This document shows, one piece after another, positions 1 to 10,401 of a DNA stretch of 43,281 nt. The notes beneath the pieces were generated by a model that was not told the DNA's origin, did not search any database, and saw nothing but the letters and a program-made list of their open reading frames with translations. Location of the stretch: contig JAGHUS010000060.1 of NCBI GenBank assembly GCA_018064685.1, forward strand, positions 1 to 43,281. Reading direction: 5' to 3'. The stretch's first letter is position 1. The number at the start of each line of letters is the position of its first letter. This DNA is from Bacteroidales bacterium (GTDB taxonomy: Bacteria; Bacteroidota; Bacteroidia; Bacteroidales; Bacteroidaceae). The translations under genes and the position numbers were made by a program.

Positions 1-103
1 TTAGGGACACCACGTCTAAAGTTTAGTGACGTGCCAAATCTGTGACAAGAATACGGTAAAACTTGATAAAAGTCCGAAAATCCAACAAAATTTAACAAAA
101 CAA

Positions 104-138
104 GAAATCCGTGCAACTCATTGAGCTACACGGATTTC
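104..138 (-). terminator. Rho-independent terminator of dnaK
   Basis: A 10-bp inverted repeat (104-113 with 129-138, GAAATCCGTG against CACGGATTTC) lies about 40 nt beyond the dnaK stop. In the dnaK direction it is followed by a T-rich stretch, the complement of positions 85-103. The first 100 bases hold no gene that I can support. Confidence 0.75.
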
Positions 139-179
139 CTTATATATTCTTATTTTTGTTTATCGATTCTTATGGCGAT

Positions 180-2111
<1,932 letters not shown>

Positions 2112-2427
2112 AATAGTATTTTTTTAGTTGTTTATTTTATATATAATGTGTGAATGCATGGCGTTTTTTTGGGGGCCTTTGTTGCACTTCACATTGTTAT
2201 TCTCTGCTTACTTATTAAACAAAGCACGTGCCAAAAGGACATTTTGGCGCAAAAAAATGTATTTTCTGCAAAAAAGGCAGAAAAAATGGCATGTTTAGAT
2301 TAAAAAACTGCCATTGCGCGGACGATTTCTATTTATTTTGACTAACTTTGCCATGAAAATAGTCAGTAATACTAAACGCAATTATGGTTTGCGTATCAGA
2401 ATAGGACAAACAAAACATTTTATCAGT
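2112..2427. promoter_or_regulatory. Divergent dnaK / exported-protein control region with inverted repeats
   Basis: This 316-nt gap has no gene. It holds two inverted repeats. GTGCCAAAA (2228-2236) pairs with TTTTGGCGC (2242-2250) across 5 nt, with one G.T pair. AATGGCA (2285-2291) pairs with TGCCATT (2309-2315) across 17 nt. Both use a TGCCA/TGGCA core. The dnaK strand has no TAnnTTTG box, so dnaK may use another promoter type. The sequence does not match the CIRCE operator (TTAGCACTC-N9-GAGTGCTAA). A link to heat-shock control is inference. Confidence 0.45.
2343..2350 (+). promoter_or_regulatory. -7 box (TAACTTTG) for the exported protein gene
   Basis: TAACTTTG matches the Bacteroidetes -7 consensus TAnnTTTG. 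The nearest TTG upstream (2314-2316) is 26 nt away, beyond the usual 19-21, so the -33 box is weak. The box lies inside an upstream in-frame extension that would begin at TTG 2314, which argues that translation starts at ATG 2428. Confidence 0.55.
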
Positions 2428-3528
2428 ATGACAAACAAAACTTTTTTTTCTGCCCTTTGCTTAAGTTTGGCATTTGGTTTTGTACAAGAGACAAAGGCAC
2501 AGAATGATTATTTCGTTACTACCGATGTGAAGGTGGTTGCTGGCGATAGTGTTTCGGCTGCTGTGGCCGACATGACTCCCGAGCAGCGTTTTCTGAATGA
2601 TAATTTCCCTTACCGTTCGCTCTGCGATTGGGCCGAGGGCATGCGTTTCATGGTATTGCCTGGTGAGAGAGATGCATTCCTGAATATTTTTGCAGATGCA
2701 GAGACCCAACAGGATGTGCCGACAGGTGAACTGAAGAAGCATATTGTGGTGTATAAGGGTCATGAGATTACCGACCGCGGATGGATTCGTTTGCATTTCG
2801 AGGTTTTCGATACCCACCGACGCATTTATCATGAGGTGCGCAATTTCAGTTTCAGTGACTATTGTCAGAAGAATGCTGGTGGTGGTGTGCCCGCACTAGC
2901 ATATCTGGACGAGGTGGACAAGGCCAAGGAACTGATGATGGGCAAGACCTACTACTCGGCTCATGAGGTATTCTACAAGGACGACCGTTCTTCGCAGAAG
3001 GGTTATCGTGAGCATCCTCTGCCTATCGACACCAAGCTGACGGTTACGGCTGTGGGTGTTGGTACGCGCGAGTATCCAGTAAAGATTGTCGTGACTGACC
3101 CCAGCGGACAGAAGTATTTCCAGCTGTGTGCTTTGAGCCACACCAATAGTGGCATGAACGATAACGAGTTCATTGCCGGTAACGAGCAGCATCTGTTCGA
3201 CAAGTCGTTTGCCTTCAAGATGAAGTATGCCACACAGAAAGACCGCACAAAGGCTGATCCCACAAAGGACTTCTCAGCATTGCCCAAGACAGGCCCTACC
3301 AGTCCTACCAACACACGTTATGTGAATTATGCAGGTTTGGTAAGTGGTTTGGCCGAAAAGGGACAGACAAAGGATATGATAAGCATGTCGAAGGGGCAGC
3401 CTGACAAGAAGTGGACCACAAGGAATGGCAGTGTTGTGTGGTGGTATGCCGATGGTACCGAGATAACCTTCAGCAAGAAGGGCATCGTGACAAAGGTGGC
3501 ACAATCGTCAAATCCTTCTGGCAAGTAA
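2428..3528 (+). CDS. Exported protein of unknown function with BamE-like C-terminal motif
   Basis: I do not recognise this 366-aa protein as a named family. It starts MTNKTFFSALCLSLAFGF and has a signal peptide that probably ends at TKAQ-N, so it is periplasmic or outer-membrane associated; no lipobox cysteine is present. The middle is a mixed alpha/beta region with no visible catalytic motif. The last 60 residues (QTKDMISMSKGQPDKKW, then VVWWYADGTEITFSKKGIV) resemble the short BamE/SmpA-like fold in which a glycine-proline turn precedes a W/Y-rich beta strand; this is a visual resemblance only. ATG 2428 is chosen because the -7 box at 2343 lies upstream and the signal peptide begins there. 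It ends opposite recA, with a shared terminator between. Confidence 0.8.
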   Translation: MTNKTFFSALCLSLAFGFVQETKAQNDYFVTTDVKVVAGDSVSAAVADMTPEQRFLNDNFPYRSLCDWAEGMRFMVLPGERDAFLNIFADAETQQDVPTGELKKHIVVYKGHEITDRGWIRLHFEVFDTHRRIYHEVRNFSFSDYCQKNAGGGVPALAYLDEVDKAKELMMGKTYYSAHEVFYKDDRSSQKGYREHPLPIDTKLTVTAVGVGTREYPVKIVVTDPSGQKYFQLCALSHTNSGMNDNEFIAGNEQHLFDKSFAFKMKYATQKDRTKADPTKDFSALPKTGPTSPTNTRYVNYAGLVSGLAEKGQTKDMISMSKGQPDKKWTTRNGSVVWWYADGTEITFSKKGIVTKVAQSSNPSGK

Positions 3529-3595
3529 ACTCTTTTGCGGTTATATGGCTATTGCGGTTTTATGGTCGCTTCGCTTTTCGGATGTTTCCAATTAA

Positions 3596-3643
3596 GCACA
3601 ACCTTACTACTTAGTAACCTTAAAACCTCATAACCTTACAACC
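3596..3643. repeat. 8-nt tandem array (GGTTNNNA on the minus strand), 6 units
   Basis: Six consecutive 8-mers in register: GCACAACC, TTACTACT, TAGTAACC, TTAAAACC, TCATAACC, TTACAACC. Five of the six end in AACC or a one-base variant of it. The same repeat type appears at 12005-12036 on the other strand. It sits just before the recA/exported-protein terminator. Confidence 0.7.
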
Positions 3644-3647
3644 AATA

Positions 3648-3687
3648 AAATATGGGGGACTATCACAATGGATAGTCCCCCATATTT
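3648..3687. terminator. Bidirectional terminator between convergent genes
   Basis: A perfect 17-bp stem (3648-3664 with 3671-3687) encloses a 6-nt loop ACAATG. It contains a GGGGGAC/GTCCCCC core and AAATAT/ATATTT ends, giving T-rich tails on both strands. It lies 120 nt after the exported protein gene and 18 nt after recA, so it can end both transcripts. Confidence 0.9.
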
Positions 3688-3705
3688 ATGTCTTTTGTAT
3701 GGTGT

Positions 3706-4761
3706 TTAATCCTCGGTAGGAGCCACAGCCTCTGCGGGCACTCCCTTCAGTGCTTCTGCAACCTTTTGTGCAATCTCTTCGCACAACTCAGGATTGTCGC
3801 CCAGCAGTCGCTTCAATGCGTCGCGACCTTGGCACAAGCGCGAGTTGTCGTAGCTGAACCATGAGCCAGCCTTCTGGATGACCTTTGTCTCAACGCCCAG
3901 ATCGGCTATCTCGCCCACACGGCTGATGCCTTCGCCAAAGCTGATCTCGAATTCTGCCTTGCGGAATGGAGGTGCAACTTTGTTCTTGACAATCTTTACA
4001 CGTACCTGGTTGCCGATGGGTGTGTCGCCATCCTTCAAGGTCGACACCTTGCGAATGTCGAGACGTACGCTGGAGTAGAACTTCAGGGCGTTACCACCGG
4101 TTGTTGTTTCGGGATTGCCAAACATTACACCAATCTTCTCGCGCAACTGGTTGATGAAGATACAGGTGGTTTTTGTCTTGCTGATGGTAGAGGTGAGCTT
4201 GCGGAGTGCCTGACTCATGAGTCGTGCCTGAAGGCCGACTTTGTTGTCGCCCATGTCGCCCTCGATTTCTGCCTTGGGTGTGAGGGCTGCTACCGAGTCG
4301 ATGACGATGATGTCGATGGCCGAAGAGCGGATGAGTTGGTCGGCAATCTCGAGTGCCTGCTCACCGTTGTCGGGCTGGCTTATCCACAGGTTGTCGACAT
4401 CAACGCCAAGCTTTTCGGCATAAAAGCGGTCGAAGGCGTGCTCGGCATCGATGAAGGCAGCAATGCCACCGGCCTTCTGTGCCTCGGCTATGGCATGGAT
4501 GGCCAGAGTCGTCTTACCAGAGCTCTCGGGGCCGTAGATCTCGATGATACGGCCTTTGGGATATCCTCCGACGCCCAGAGCATGGTTGAGCGCGATGGAG
4601 CCGGTAGGGATGACCTCGACAGATTCGATCTTGTCATCGCCCAGTTTCATGATAGACCCCTTTCCGAAGTCCTTCTCGATCTTGCCCATGGCTTCCATCA
4701 AAGCCTTCATCTTCAATGATTTGGGGTCGAGATTTTCTGTATTTATTTCTTTCTTTGCCAT
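3706..4761 (-). CDS. recA: Recombinase RecA
   Basis: RecA forms ATP-dependent filaments on single-stranded DNA, drives strand exchange, and acts as co-protease in the SOS response. The 351-aa protein begins [20 protein letters not shown]. Walker A (GPESSGKTT) is at residues 77-85, Walker B is in the [12 protein letters not shown] strand, and the DNA-binding loops [18 protein letters not shown] and [18 protein letters not shown] are intact. The frame stays open for 13 more codons to 4800, but that extension is encoded by a GC-rich repeat and has no RecA homology, so ATG 4761 is chosen. No TAnnTTTG promoter is visible in the 98-nt upstream gap, so it may be co-transcribed with the dehydrogenase gene. 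No SOS box could be identified by eye. Confidence 0.98.
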   Translation of the reverse strand: MAKKEINTENLDPKSLKMKALMEAMGKIEKDFGKGSIMKLGDDKIESVEVIPTGSIALNHALGVGGYPKGRIIEIYGPESSGKTTLAIHAIAEAQKAGGIAAFIDAEHAFDRFYAEKLGVDVDNLWISQPDNGEQALEIADQLIRSSAIDIIVIDSVAALTPKAEIEGDMGDNKVGLQARLMSQALRKLTSTISKTKTTCIFINQLREKIGVMFGNPETTTGGNALKFYSSVRLDIRKVSTLKDGDTPIGNQVRVKIVKNKVAPPFRKAEFEISFGEGISRVGEIADLGVETKVIQKAGSWFSYDNSRLCQGRDALKRLLGDNPELCEEIAQKVAEALKGVPAEAVAPTED

Positions 4762-4771
4762 AAAGACTGTT

Positions 4772-4794
4772 CCCCCGCCCTCCCGAGGGAGGGG
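4772..4794 (-). repeat. REP-like GC-rich palindrome upstream of recA (copy A)
   Basis: The element has CCCTCCC and GGGAGGG arms around a 2-nt centre, preceded by CCCCCG. It shares the CCCCTCCC...GAGGG...GGGGG layout with copies at 7904, 11883 and 12064. It lies 10 nt upstream of the recA start and creates an in-frame N-terminal extension if an upstream ATG (4800) is used. Confidence 0.65.
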
Positions 4795-4843
4795 CCGCAT
4801 ATCCTATGGGGGGTATATTGCGGTTGGTTTATAAATTTTAAAT

Positions 4844-4861
4844 AAAAGAGTCCACTCTTTT
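4844..4861 (-). terminator. Weak hairpin at the end of the dehydrogenase gene
   Basis: AAAAGAG and CTCTTTT (7 bp, 4-nt loop) overlap the stop codon of the dehydrogenase gene. The stem is A/T-rich and short, so it is at most a weak terminator; some read-through into recA is likely. Confidence 0.35.
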
Positions 4862-6137
4862 ACAACTCAAGATCACCGTCGTGGATCTCGTGCCAGGGCA
4901 GACCCTGCTTGTTGAGCTGCTCCATGAATGGGTCGGGATCGAATTCCTCGACATTATGTACACCGGGCATATTCCATAGGCCTTTCATGAACATCATGGC
5001 ACCAATCATGGCGGGCACACCAGTGGTGTAGCTGACACCCTGCATGCCTGTCTCCTCGTAGGCTGCCTGATGCGAGCAGTTGTTATATACATAATAGGTG
5101 TGCTCCTTGCCATCGCGCAAGCCACGGATGCGGCAGCCGATGCTTGTCTCGCCCTCGTAGTTCTCGCCCAGATCCTGTGGGTTGGGCAGTACGGCCTTGA
5201 GGAACTGCAAGGGCACGATCTTGACTTTATGCATGATGCCATTCTCGTCGGGTGCGGTGTATTCAACCTCGTCAATGCGGTCCATTCCGATGTTCTGGAT
5301 CACCTCGAGGTGCTTGAGGTAGGCTTCACCAAACGTCATCCAGAAGCGGGCGCGCTTGAGGGTGGGGAAGTTGATGACAAGACTCTCAATCTCCTCGTGG
5401 TGCAGCAGGTAGCTCTCGCGGGGACCTACGTTGGGATAGTTGAGTGGCTTGTGTATGGCCATTGGCTCTGTCACGATGTACTTGCCATCCTCCCAGTAGA
5501 GGCCTTCCTGCGTAATCTCGCGGAGGTTGATTTCGGGGTTGAAGTTGGTGGCAAATGCCTTGTGGTGGTTGCCTGCGTTGCAATCCACGATGTCGAGATA
5601 GTGCATCTCGTCGAAGTGATGCTTGGCTGCGTAAGCGGTGTAGATGGAGGTGACTCCGGGGTCGAAGCCGCATCCCAGGATAGCACAGAGGCCAGCCTTC
5701 TCGAAACGCTCGCGATAAGCCCACTGCCAGCTGTACTCGAAGTGAGGCTGGTCGTCATGATGAGGCAGGACGGCATCCTTGTATGCCTCGGCCGAGGGGA
5801 ACTCGGGTTCGTAGTTGGCTGTGTCCAGATAGTTGCATCCTGCCTGCAGACAAGCCTCCATGATGGTCAGGTCCTGATAGGGTAGGGCAAGGTTCATGAC
5901 GAGCAGAGGCTTGTAGTCGTTCATCAAGGCTACGAGCTGCTCCACACTGTCGGCGTCAACCTGTGCTGTTGTCACGTTTGTGCCATACTTCTCGTTCAGG
6001 ATGGCAGCCAAAGCCTTACACTTACTCTCCGTACGAGAGGCTATCTTAATCTCGGTGAACACGTCCTTGTTCTGTGCCACCTTGTGTGCAGCTACTGTGG
6101 CTACGCCACCTGCACCAATAATCAATACTCTTCCCAC
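4860..6137 (-). CDS. Saccharopine dehydrogenase-family enzyme, probably carboxynorspermidine/carboxyspermidine dehydrogenase
   Basis: A 425-aa NAD(P)-dependent oxidoreductase. The N-terminus MGRVLIIGAGGVATVAAHKV is a Rossmann dinucleotide motif (GxGxxG variant). Further family marks are the segments YLDTANYEPE, ILGCGFDPGVTSIYTAY and DIVDCNAG. Members of this family with this layout in gut Bacteroidetes act in the alternative spermidine route, condensing putrescine-type diamines with aspartate semialdehyde; NspC then decarboxylates the product. No nspC lies beside it, so the exact substrate is inferred; a lysine-pathway saccharopine enzyme is less likely. The start is GTG 6137, the first codon of the Rossmann strand, with no ATG nearby. 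Length is typical. Confidence 0.85.
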   Translation of the reverse strand: MGRVLIIGAGGVATVAAHKVAQNKDVFTEIKIASRTESKCKALAAILNEKYGTNVTTAQVDADSVEQLVALMNDYKPLLVMNLALPYQDLTIMEACLQAGCNYLDTANYEPEFPSAEAYKDAVLPHHDDQPHFEYSWQWAYRERFEKAGLCAILGCGFDPGVTSIYTAYAAKHHFDEMHYLDIVDCNAGNHHKAFATNFNPEINLREITQEGLYWEDGKYIVTEPMAIHKPLNYPNVGPRESYLLHHEEIESLVINFPTLKRARFWMTFGEAYLKHLEVIQNIGMDRIDEVEYTAPDENGIMHKVKIVPLQFLKAVLPNPQDLGENYEGETSIGCRIRGLRDGKEHTYYVYNNCSHQAAYEETGMQGVSYTTGVPAMIGAMMFMKGLWNMPGVHNVEEFDPDPFMEQLNKQGLPWHEIHDGDLEL

Positions 6138-6162
6138 GATACTTATATTTTAAAATTTAGAG

Positions 6163-6183
6163 TCAGGAATTAGGAATTAGGGC
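6163..6183. repeat. 7-nt tandem repeat (TTAGGAA), about 3 units
   Basis: TCAGGAA, TTAGGAA and TTAGGGC follow each other in register. The same 7-mer forms a 4-unit array at 15162-15189. It lies between the small protein gene ending at 6183 and the dehydrogenase start. Confidence 0.6.
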
Positions 6184-6749
6184 TATGAGCTATGCAAACC
6201 CAAGGCATCAAGCACGGTATATCCCAGTTGCCCGCACCCTACCCCTTCGAGGGGCTTAATCGTAAGCAACTTCACCTGCTGGTCGCTAGTGGCCTTACCC
6301 ACCATGTCAGCAACAGTAGAAGCTTGCTCTGCATCGGGCACAATGACGAGGTTTTTCACCACACTGCTTGCCAACAGCAGTTCCACGCTCTGCACCAGCA
6401 AGGGATCACCCTCGTAGAGGTGCTCGTCTTGCACAACGCTCATCAGGAACTCGCCATGCTGCTCGTCGCGAAATGCCAGTCCATCCACTTCAGTCAAAAG
6501 TGACATGGGAACAAAGTGACGCAAGGCAGAATGTCCCTTCTCACAAACGAAGACCACCTGCGTTTCCGACTTGGATGTCAGCAAGACACCGCTCTCTATG
6601 GCTGCACTCACAATCCATTCTGCCAAATCCGCAGCAGGTATTTCCTGCCCCATCTCGGCCTTCAGTCCCACACGGAAATCACCCCCTACCCTGTCCAGAT
6701 AGTTGGCATCGACAATCATGACGGTTTCCTTGAATTGCTTCTGTTCCAT
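6183..6749 (-). CDS. Small Bacteroidales protein of unknown function (DUF6621-like)
   Basis: A 188-aa soluble protein beginning MEQKQFKETVMIVDANYLDRV. It has no signal peptide, membrane segment or catalytic motif that I recognise. The pattern of short alternating hydrophobic strands (VMIVDANYLD, TQVVFVCEKG, NLVIVPDAEQ, VKLLTIKP) suggests an alpha/beta cytoplasmic fold. I recall a Bacteroidales family of this type catalogued as DUF6621, but cannot confirm it here. The frame is open for 23 codons upstream to 6818, but a canonical promoter lies inside that extension, so ATG 6749 is chosen. Transcription would then begin only a few nucleotides before the ATG. It is probably a single-gene transcript. 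Confidence 0.8.
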   Translation of the reverse strand: MEQKQFKETVMIVDANYLDRVGGDFRVGLKAEMGQEIPAADLAEWIVSAAIESGVLLTSKSETQVVFVCEKGHSALRHFVPMSLLTEVDGLAFRDEQHGEFLMSVVQDEHLYEGDPLLVQSVELLLASSVVKNLVIVPDAEQASTVADMVGKATSDQQVKLLTIKPLEGVGCGQLGYTVLDALGLHSS

Positions 6750-6758
6750 AATTGAAGG

Positions 6759-6790
6759 CAAAGATAAAGAAAAAAGTTCAATGTCGCAAA
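6759..6790 (-). promoter_or_regulatory. Bacteroidetes promoter with near-leaderless start
   Basis: On the minus strand, TTTG (6787-6790) and TATCTTTG (6759-6766) are 20 nt apart, an exact match to the -33/-7 consensus. The ATG at 6749 is 10 nt after the last G of the -7 box, so the transcript should have only about a 3-6 nt leader. Confidence 0.8.
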
Positions 6791-6826
6791 AAAGTAATAC
6801 CTTTTTTAATTTATGCACGTATATTT

Positions 6827-8026
6827 TTACTTCAGCAACTCATCCAACGTAGTTATCGTTTCTGTTTGCGAAGGACGTGTCATATCGGCATTGACGAGTT
6901 TCCCTTCTGGGTCAACCAGCACGAAACGAGGTATGCCGTTGACATCTAACTCACGAAGGAAATCATGTTCAGGTCCCATCCAATATTGATTACCCGTCAT
7001 CTTCACTGCCATGGCACGCCATTTCTCCTTATCCTTTGAGGCATCGGTAGAGAGACTCACGAAAGCAATGTTCTTACCCTTATAGCGTTCAATGAGTTTC
7101 TCCAGATGAGGAATCTCCTGACGGCAGGGATTGCACCATGTAGCCCAGATGTCGATATAGACATACTGACCGAGGAAGTCATCGAGTTTATGGATCTTCT
7201 TATCCGTATCCTGTGCAATGAAGCGGGGACATGGTTTACCGGGCGCACTCAGATCCTTCATATAGACGACCTTTTCGAACGCAGCAACCAGCGAGTCATC
7301 TGTCACATATGTATAATACAGGTTACGAAGTTCCTCAATGTCACGAATACCATAATACTGTATGTACTGAATGGCGGGCTGATGGATGACGTACTGACGC
7401 ACGGTGTCATTCTCAATACTGTCAGCAGCCCACGCCATGATGCTAAGCGGACGATTGATGGGTTTGCTCTGATGATGTTGGAAATTGGTAGCAAGCTGAT
7501 AGCATGCCTCAGTCATAAATTCCATGTATTGAGGCAGATGGCAAACGCGTCCATCCTCTACCATTGCCTCACGGATAGCGTGCAATAACGTATCGGTAGG
7601 CATATAGCCTACAGTTTGCGTCATGCCCTGATGGCCGACTGGATACATCAGCAGCAGATTACCGTATGAACTACGTATGCGGGTCTGCTCGTCGCGAACG
7701 AAGTCTGCATCCTCCTTCTCCAGCTTCCAAGCCTTGAGTATCTTTTGTGCCGCAGCTTCTTTCTGTTGCACCTTCTGCACGTAAGCACCCTCACCGAGCA
7801 GGTAGTCCTCATTCTCAAGGCCAGTCAACGTGATGGTCTGCTTATAACGCTCCACACGGCTTTGGGGCGAAGTCTGTGCAACCGCAGAAGTAGCAAAAAG
7901 AAACAGCAGGCCCACACCCAGCCCCTCCCTCATGCGTGCAAATACGCCTTGAAGGGGAGTAGAATGAACTACACGCTGAAAAGACGAGAACACTTTATTA
8001 CTTTTTTGTTTTAAGCACTTTGTCAT
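6827..8026 (-). CDS. TlpA-family thioredoxin-like oxidoreductase (last gene of the Sus-like operon)
   Basis: An exported thiol-disulfide oxidoreductase of 399 aa. The thioredoxin domain covers about residues 262-399, with WATWCNPC (Cys298, Cys301) and the cis-proline motif GIPRFVLVD (Pro366). Residues 60-260 form a helical domain without known motifs. The signal peptide ends at SAVA-Q (residue 50). Its hydrophobic core, MREGLGVGLLFLF, is encoded by a REP-like repeat, and Met32 inside the repeat could be the true start (7933), giving a compact 19-residue signal. ATG 8026 gives an unusually long n-region. There are 29 nt between this gene and the PKD-like gene upstream. It may reduce or mature the imported ligand or the lipoproteins of the locus; that role is inferred from context. 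Confidence 0.9.
   Translation of the reverse strand: MTKCLKQKSNKVFSSFQRVVHSTPLQGVFARMREGLGVGLLFLFATSAVAQTSPQSRVERYKQTITLTGLENEDYLLGEGAYVQKVQQKEAAAQKILKAWKLEKEDADFVRDEQTRIRSSYGNLLLMYPVGHQGMTQTVGYMPTDTLLHAIREAMVEDGRVCHLPQYMEFMTEACYQLATNFQHHQSKPINRPLSIMAWAADSIENDTVRQYVIHQPAIQYIQYYGIRDIEELRNLYYTYVTDDSLVAAFEKVVYMKDLSAPGKPCPRFIAQDTDKKIHKLDDFLGQYVYIDIWATWCNPCRQEIPHLEKLIERYKGKNIAFVSLSTDASKDKEKWRAMAVKMTGNQYWMGPEHDFLRELDVNGIPRFVLVDPEGKLVNADMTRPSQTETITTLDELLK
7904..7962 (-). repeat. REP-like element inside tlpA 5' end (copy B)
   Basis: On the coding strand it reads CTACTCCCCTTC, then an 18-nt loop, then ATGAGGGAGGGGCTGGGTGT and GGGCCTGCTG. Apart from the longer loop it matches the susD copy at nearly every base. 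It is translated in frame as STPL...MREGLGVGLL. Confidence 0.85.
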
Positions 8027-8055
8027 ATTATACTTATTTTAGGTCGTGGAAGGGA

Positions 8056-9633
8056 CTATATATCCCATTCACTGATTATCTCTCTATATATCACATCCTT
8101 GATGGGAGCAAAACCCGACAGCTTCTGCATGGGTTCCTGCCCCTTGAAGACTCCCTCTTGTGCCCATCCGTCATAGATGCGCAGGATGCCCACATCATCA
8201 TTATTCACGGAACCGACGATCAAGTTATGCGAACGGGAAGCATTAACACCTTGTGTAAAGTGGTAGAACTTCAGGCACGACACGTATTCACCATCCGGCA
8301 ACACAATATCAAGTTCTGCCGTGGGATTAGTCTGCGAAAGATTGACGCGATAAATCTTATTATCCACCGCATAGTACATCATGTTCTTCAGCGATGAGAA
8401 GGCAAAGCCTCTAGCCTTGGCAATGTCGGTACAAGCCGTCAGGTCTGCCTGCATGACAAGGGTGACGGTGTTGCCGTACTTCTCGTCGCGCAACCCCATC
8501 ATGTCGCCCAAGGCAAGGCCGTAGACCATGGTCTTTGATGCCGACGACATCACAGCGTAAGTAGTGCCGACACCCATGTTCATGGGATCGTAGGTCGTAT
8601 TCCCCATCCAGCGCAAGTCGTAGGTGCGATCGGGGATGCTGAATAAACTGTAGTTGCCAAACGGGAAACCATAGACGGTGTACATCGCCTTAAGGGAAAC
8701 GTCAACCGGCGTAGTCACTCCCAACAGATCTGTATTGCTGAACATCTCTGCACATACCACAAAATTCTTGGTGTTCTGATTATAGAGCAGAAAGACAGGA
8801 ATGAAATGAGGAGTCAGGAGGTCATATCCTACAAAGGGGGCGACGGCAAAGTTGTTGCTACGCTTTTTGTTGTACAGGCCATCGCCCATGATGTTGTTGC
8901 AGTAGTACACCCCACCTGCATTGTCCACAATCACCTTGCCCGGACCGTTGACAGCCACAAGGGCAGGCACTACGTTGCGGCTCGCCTCATCGCCCATCTC
9001 ATAGCTGATGCGGTACTCTTCCTTCCATGCAAAGTCATTGGAAGAGAGGCGTGTCGTACCATCTTCGGTGACAAGGTAGAAGGGTGATTCCTGAATGCTA
9101 TACTGATTGACGTATGATATGGAGAGAGGCCCATTCATGCTGCCCAAAGCAGGGGGAAGAATGTCAGTATAGAGTTTCTGCTTGATGTCGCTATACATAT
9201 CCAATCGAGCACGCCCTGCATCATCGCACAACACCAGCCAACCAGCAGAGAAAGGCGTATTAACCTGAAGATCAGCCGTGGCACGATAGAAGAACCCACC
9301 CTCACGTTCTGTAATAGTATAAACCAAGGTATAGGCACCTGTTGGCAGCGTAACGTCGACATGCAAGTCGCGACTCGTAGCGAGTACCGTAGGGGCGGAA
9401 TTGTCTGCGGGATAGACCTTCCATTCGAAGGTGTAATCTCTTTCATCGAGCGAACGGGCACTGAGACGAGGCTCGACATCGAGCGTCTCATGCAGCACGG
9501 CACTGAGCCTTGCCGGCATGGCTATCTCAATGTCATTGAGTTCAGTATAGGTATAGTTTCCCGTATCGGGAGAACATCCTACCAGCGCAAGCGCTGTAGT
9601 GAATAAAATGAAAAATATCTTATTGAGTCGCAT
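8056..9633 (-). CDS. PKD-like family outer-membrane lipoprotein
   Basis: A 525-aa lipoprotein: MRLNKIFFILFTTALALVGC gives a lipobox with Cys20, followed by SPDTGNYTYTELNDIEI, the usual opening of the PKD-like lipoproteins found in Sus-type loci. Residues 30-125 look like two Ig/PKD-like beta domains (TFEWKVYPAD, GAYTLVYTITEREGG). Residues 130-525 form a long beta-rich domain, possibly a propeller, that could bind ligand at the surface. The gene starts 6 nt after the DUF4843 gene ends, so the two are co-translated. It probably works with SusC/SusD as an accessory surface binding protein; substrate unknown. Confidence 0.85.
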   Translation of the reverse strand: MRLNKIFFILFTTALALVGCSPDTGNYTYTELNDIEIAMPARLSAVLHETLDVEPRLSARSLDERDYTFEWKVYPADNSAPTVLATSRDLHVDVTLPTGAYTLVYTITEREGGFFYRATADLQVNTPFSAGWLVLCDDAGRARLDMYSDIKQKLYTDILPPALGSMNGPLSISYVNQYSIQESPFYLVTEDGTTRLSSNDFAWKEEYRISYEMGDEASRNVVPALVAVNGPGKVIVDNAGGVYYCNNIMGDGLYNKKRSNNFAVAPFVGYDLLTPHFIPVFLLYNQNTKNFVVCAEMFSNTDLLGVTTPVDVSLKAMYTVYGFPFGNYSLFSIPDRTYDLRWMGNTTYDPMNMGVGTTYAVMSSASKTMVYGLALGDMMGLRDEKYGNTVTLVMQADLTACTDIAKARGFAFSSLKNMMYYAVDNKIYRVNLSQTNPTAELDIVLPDGEYVSCLKFYHFTQGVNASRSHNLIVGSVNNDDVGILRIYDGWAQEGVFKGQEPMQKLSGFAPIKDVIYREIISEWDI

Positions 9634-9639
9634 TGTACA

Positions 9640-10401
9640 TTATTTAAGGAAGTCCAACGTATTACCATCTTTATCGAATATCAGTGGATCGTAGTTCATG
9701 CCCATCATATAGTACTGTATCTGCTGTGCGATGTAGTTGGTGACGGTTTGTTGCATATACGACCATTTAGCGTATGTAATGGCACCCGCCTCATTGTACA
9801 TCTGCCGTGGAATCTCAGGGAAGAGCGACACAAGCAAATCGAGTTTCTCAGGCTTGAACGTGCCACCAAACATTGTCACCCAGCCGAGAGGTGGCACGGT
9901 GTATTGGTTGCTGAACGAGATACAATAGTGCAAGGCATCCGTACCGGCAGAACTCTCATCGGCATTAGGGGCCAATGGATAATTCGTACCGAAATGCTCG
10001 TTAGGCGAGAGGGCAAGACGCAGCACCAACGTCGACTCATCAAGCACGGGCGTCTTGATGAGACGGATGGTAAAGTTCATGGTACTCTGACCTGCGGGGA
10101 TGACGGGACGACTGACGATTTCATAGTCTACGCCCTCCTTGGCCTCATCGCTCGTCACGCTGATAACGAAGGGGCGGTCATAGTCTTTCGCACGGCCATA
10201 CGTTTGCACTTTGACATTGATGTCAGTACTACCGAAATCGTAGTAGATGAACGAGAATGCCGTACTATCGGACAACAGTTGTCCCGTCGTGCGATTGTTG
10301 AAGTAGATGCCGTCCGTACCGGAGTAAAGAGGTATCTCAGATTGAGAACATCCACACAGCACCAAGCTTATAAATAATATTGTTAATACATTTTTCTTCA
10401 T
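9640..10401 (-). CDS. DUF4843-family lipoprotein
   Basis: A 253-aa lipoprotein with signal MKKNVLTILFISLVLCGC (lipid-bearing Cys18). The body starts with SGTDGIYFNNRT, followed by a beta-sandwich resembling the Calx-beta-like fold seen in DUF4843 (DRPFVISVTSDEAKEGVDYEI, VIPAGQSTMNFTIRLIKT). The C-terminal third is helical and rich in Tyr/Gln/Met. It overlaps the end of susD by ATGA (10398-10401), so translation is coupled. Families of this type occur almost only beside susC/susD, which supports a role as an accessory surface lipoprotein of the same transporter. The ligand is unknown. Confidence 0.88.
   Translation of the reverse strand: MKKNVLTILFISLVLCGCSQSEIPLYSGTDGIYFNNRTTGQLLSDSTAFSFIYYDFGSTDINVKVQTYGRAKDYDRPFVISVTSDEAKEGVDYEIVSRPVIPAGQSTMNFTIRLIKTPVLDESTLVLRLALSPNEHFGTNYPLAPNADESSAGTDALHYCISFSNQYTVPPLGWVTMFGGTFKPEKLDLLVSLFPEIPRQMYNEAGAITYAKWSYMQQTVTNYIAQQIQYYMMGMNYDPLIFDKDGNTLDFLK

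Noticed and set aside
2228..2250. CIRCE/HrcA operator upstream of dnaK
   Set aside because: The sequence lacks TTAGCACTC-N9-GAGTGCTAA; only a different inverted repeat is present.
4380..4388. DnaA box (TTATCCACA)
   Set aside because: A single perfect match inside recA coding sequence (encodes part of LWISQ), with no cluster or A/T-rich unwinding region, so not an origin.
4762..4800. Longer RecA N-terminus
   Set aside because: The extra 13 residues come from a REP-like palindrome and do not match RecA; the family start is MAKKE.
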